A stretch of 64,000 nucleotides of DNA, from contig NZ_NFHG01000003.1 of assembly GCF_002159265.1 (NCBI RefSeq), positions 62,001 to 126,000 on the forward strand, in the 5' to 3' direction. This stretch comes from Flavonifractor sp. An82 (GTDB taxonomy: Bacteria > Bacillota > Clostridia > Oscillospirales > Oscillospiraceae). The notes beneath the pieces are model-generated. The model had not been told where the DNA came from and made no database searches. It was given only the letters and a program-made list of their open reading frames with translations. Both the position numbers and the translations under genes were made by a program. This document shows, piece after piece, positions 62,197 through 64,000 of the stretch. The number at the start of each line of letters is the position of its first letter. Within the stretch, counting starts at the first letter, position 1.

Positions 62197-63447
62197 GTGG
62201 AGCTGATGGACAAGCTGACCATTCTGGCCGACGGGGCCAAGTATGACGCCGCCTGCACCTCCAGCGGTGTGGACCGGCGGGGCGGCAAGGGTATGGGGAG
62301 CACCATGGCCGCCGGGTGCTGCCACTCCTTCTCCGCCGACGGCCGGTGCATCTCCCTGCTGAAGGTGCTCTACACCAACCGCTGTATCTACGACTGCGCC
62401 TACTGCGTCAACCGCCGGTCCAACGACCTGCCCAGGACGGCCTTCACCCCCCGGGAGCTGGCCGAGCTCACCATGGGCTTTTACCGGCGCAACTATATTG
62501 AGGGTCTGTTTCTCTCTTCGGCGGTATGGGTGAGCCCCGACCGCACCACCGAGGAGATGATAGCCGCCCTCACTCTCCTGCGGCAGGAGTACGGCTTTCA
62601 CGGCTATATCCATGCCAAGGCCATCCCGGGGGCCGATCCCGCCCTCACCCGGCGGCTGGGGCTGCTGGCCGACCGTCTGTCCGTCAATATCGAGCTGCCC
62701 AGCGAGGGGAGCCTGCATAAATTATGCCCCGATAAGGAGAAAAAGGCCATCCTCTCCCCCATGGCCCAGATCCGGGACGGCATCACCCACTCCAAGGGGG
62801 AGCTGGTGAAGTACAGGCACGCCCCCCGGTTTGCCCCCGCGGGCCAGTCCACCCAGATGATCATCGGGGCCACCCCCGAGAGCGACAAGCACATTTTGAC
62901 CCTGACTCAGGCGTTATATGACCAATACAAGCTGAAGCGGGTGTTTTTCTCCGCCTATATGCCGGTGGCCGACAGCCCCCTCCTCCCTGCCCGGCGGGAC
63001 TTTCAGCCCCCTCTGCTGCGGGAGCACCGGCTGTACCAGGCCGACTGGCTGCTGCGGTTCTACCACTTCCGGGCGGAGGAGCTGCTGGACGATTCCTCCC
63101 CCAATTTCGATACCCGGGTGGACCCCAAGTGCGCCTGGGCCCTGGGGCACATGGAGCAGTTTCCGGTGGAGGTGAACCGGGCCGACTACGAGACCCTGCT
63201 GCGGGTGCCCGGCATCGGGGTGGTGTCCGCCCGGCGCATCCTCACCGCCCGGCGGGTGGGGCCCCTCACCTTCTCCGGCTTGAAGACGTTGGGGGTGGTG
63301 CTGAAACGGGCCCAGTATTTCATCACCTGCGGGGGCAAGATGCTGGAGGGCCTGCGGGTGAGCCCAGACGGGGTGCTCCGCCACCTGGTGGCCCTGGAGA
63401 AGCCCGCCCTGGCGGGCTATGAGCCGGAGCAGTTATCGTTATTTTGA
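62197..63447 (+). CDS. Radical-SAM protein of the putative DNA modification/repair family (TIGR03916-like)
   Basis: A 416-residue protein. The [4Fe-4S] motif CxxxCxxC is seen as CIYDCAYCVNRR (about residues 61-68). Earlier, CTSSGVDRRGGKGMGST and the Cys pair CCHSFS are conserved family features. At the C-terminus is a helix-hairpin-helix (VNRADYETLLRVPGIGVVSA then RRIL). I chose GTG 62197, which has AAGGGGGG 7 nt upstream; ATG 62206 is close. The next gene encodes the usual partner. A role in DNA repair is predicted by the family name only. Confidence 0.87.
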   Translation: MELMDKLTILADGAKYDAACTSSGVDRRGGKGMGSTMAAGCCHSFSADGRCISLLKVLYTNRCIYDCAYCVNRRSNDLPRTAFTPRELAELTMGFYRRNYIEGLFLSSAVWVSPDRTTEEMIAALTLLRQEYGFHGYIHAKAIPGADPALTRRLGLLADRLSVNIELPSEGSLHKLCPDKEKKAILSPMAQIRDGITHSKGELVKYRHAPRFAPAGQSTQMIIGATPESDKHILTLTQALYDQYKLKRVFFSAYMPVADSPLLPARRDFQPPLLREHRLYQADWLLRFYHFRAEELLDDSSPNFDTRVDPKCAWALGHMEQFPVEVNRADYETLLRVPGIGVVSARRILTARRVGPLTFSGLKTLGVVLKRAQYFITCGGKMLEGLRVSPDGVLRHLVALEKPALAGYEPEQLSLF

Positions 63448-63476
63448 AGGTTGAGTCCCCTGGAAAGGAGGTCCCC

Positions 63477-64000
63477 ATGGACTGGCCCAGGTTTTCCTAT
63501 TCCTATGACGGCAGCTTTGCCGGTTTTCTCACCTGCGTCTTTACCGCCTACGCCAACAAGGAGGAGCCCGCCTGCTTCCTTGGCCCGGAGGAGGACCAGG
63601 CCGCCCTGTGGCCCCAGCGGACGGTGGATACCGACCAGCAGAAGGCCCGCCGGGTGTACCGATCTCTGGACAAAAAGCTGGGCTCCCAGGGCAAGCGGCT
63701 GGTGACCTACGGCTTTCTCACCTGCCTGCCCCAGCGGGAGCTCTGCCTGTGGGACTTTCTCAAGCTGGGGTATGAGCGGGGGCCGGCGGTGGTGCGGGAT
63801 TTGACCGATCCCCGGGTGGCCGTGCTGGGCAAGGCGGTCCAGCATCTGACCCGGGAGGCCCACCTTTTGAAAGGCTTTACCCGCTTTTCCGACCAGGGCG
63901 GGGCCCTGGCCGGGGAGATTGCGCCCAAAAACCGGGTGCTCCCCCTGCTGCGGCCCCACTTTGCCGCCCGCTACCCCGGGGAGACCCTGATCCTCTACGA
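63477..64000 (+). CDS. Partner of the radical-SAM DNA-repair protein (TIGR03915-like), 3'-truncated
   Basis: The reading frame starts at ATG 63477, with AAAGGAGG 7 nt upstream, 29 bp after the radical-SAM gene, and is open to the window edge (174 codons). It begins MDWPRFSYSYDGSFAGFLTC, with RVYRSLDKKLGSQGKRLVTY further on and the HLTREAHLLKGFTRFSDQGG segment, as in proteins always paired with the radical-SAM family above. These often end in a uracil-DNA-glycosylase-like domain, which would lie outside this window. Confidence 0.82.
   Translation, partial: MDWPRFSYSYDGSFAGFLTCVFTAYANKEEPACFLGPEEDQAALWPQRTVDTDQQKARRVYRSLDKKLGSQGKRLVTYGFLTCLPQRELCLWDFLKLGYERGPAVVRDLTDPRVAVLGKAVQHLTREAHLLKGFTRFSDQGGALAGEIAPKNRVLPLLRPHFAARYPGETLILY

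Overview
The window looks like the replication-origin region of a high-GC, spore-forming Firmicute of class Clostridia, most plausibly an Oscillospiraceae gut anaerobe of the Flavonifractor / Pseudoflavonifractor / Lawsonibacter type. This is inferred from gene content and order (dnaA-dnaN-yaaA-recF-remB-gyrB-gyrA, rpmH-rnpA-yidD-yidC-jag, gpr-rpsT, spoVB-mazG-hup-rqcP), G/C-ending codons, T-box leaders and spore genes (gpr, ricT, spoVB-like). I found no rRNA, tRNA, CRISPR array, prophage or transposase gene.

Layout. 1-4.4 kb: end of rsmG, minD-like gene, mgsA, T-box-hisS, an exported SLH-type protein. 4.5-12.8 kb: aspS, a two-gene flavin oxidoreductase operon, a LysM/G5/M23 cell-wall hydrolase, pta, an XRE regulator. 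12.8-17.3 kb: lepA, gpr, rpsT, a BrkB membrane protein. 17.3-24.5 kb: adenine deaminase, a pantothenate/CoA group (ECF S component, coaX, divergent coaBC), T-box-glyS, flavodoxin. 24.5-35.2 kb: rnhA and the leftward gyrA-gyrB-remB-recF-yaaA-thioesterase-dnaN-dnaA block. 35.2-35.9 kb: the dnaA-rpmH spacer, the likely origin. 35.9-39 kb: rightward rpmH-rnpA-yidD-yidC-jag. 39-50 kb: acetyltransferase, duplicated CmpB-like membrane protein, then leftward mnmG, mnmA, decarboxylase, darA, holB, ricT, and dgkB and azlCD. 50.5-57 kb: M16 protease, a 27-residue membrane peptide, nitroreductase, a broken sigma/anti-sigma fusion, a PTS IIC-like permease, pepD, rqcP, hup. 57-64 kb: mazG, spoVB-like flippase, MTA/SAH deaminase, purine nucleoside phosphorylase, and a radical-SAM DNA-repair pair running off the edge.

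Most unusual finding 1. Three translation genes (aspS, lepA, glyS) each have their last 61-84 nt duplicated downstream. The two copies are separated by 118-145 nt of non-coding DNA that shares a structured core (ACAAGCG, a TTTT-N4 / N4-AAAA hairpin with covarying stems, CCTTGG, then a hairpin with loop TTCAC). In each case the core is preceded, just past the stop codon, by a 15-20 nt inverted copy of that gene's own sequence. At lepA the two copies encode the same 27 residues but differ at 13 synonymous nucleotides, so both evolved as working gene ends before they came together. This resembles a family of tiny elements that enter the 3' ends of conserved genes and leave the protein intact.

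Most unusual finding 2. Two spacers, one between dnaA and rpmH (35.30-35.55 kb) and one at 51.98-52.15 kb, each hold two tandem four-way-junction structures. Each junction has a closing stem and three palindromic arms. The arm sequences are unrelated between the loci, but the junction GTAACAA and the right flank TTATTATATCA are shared.
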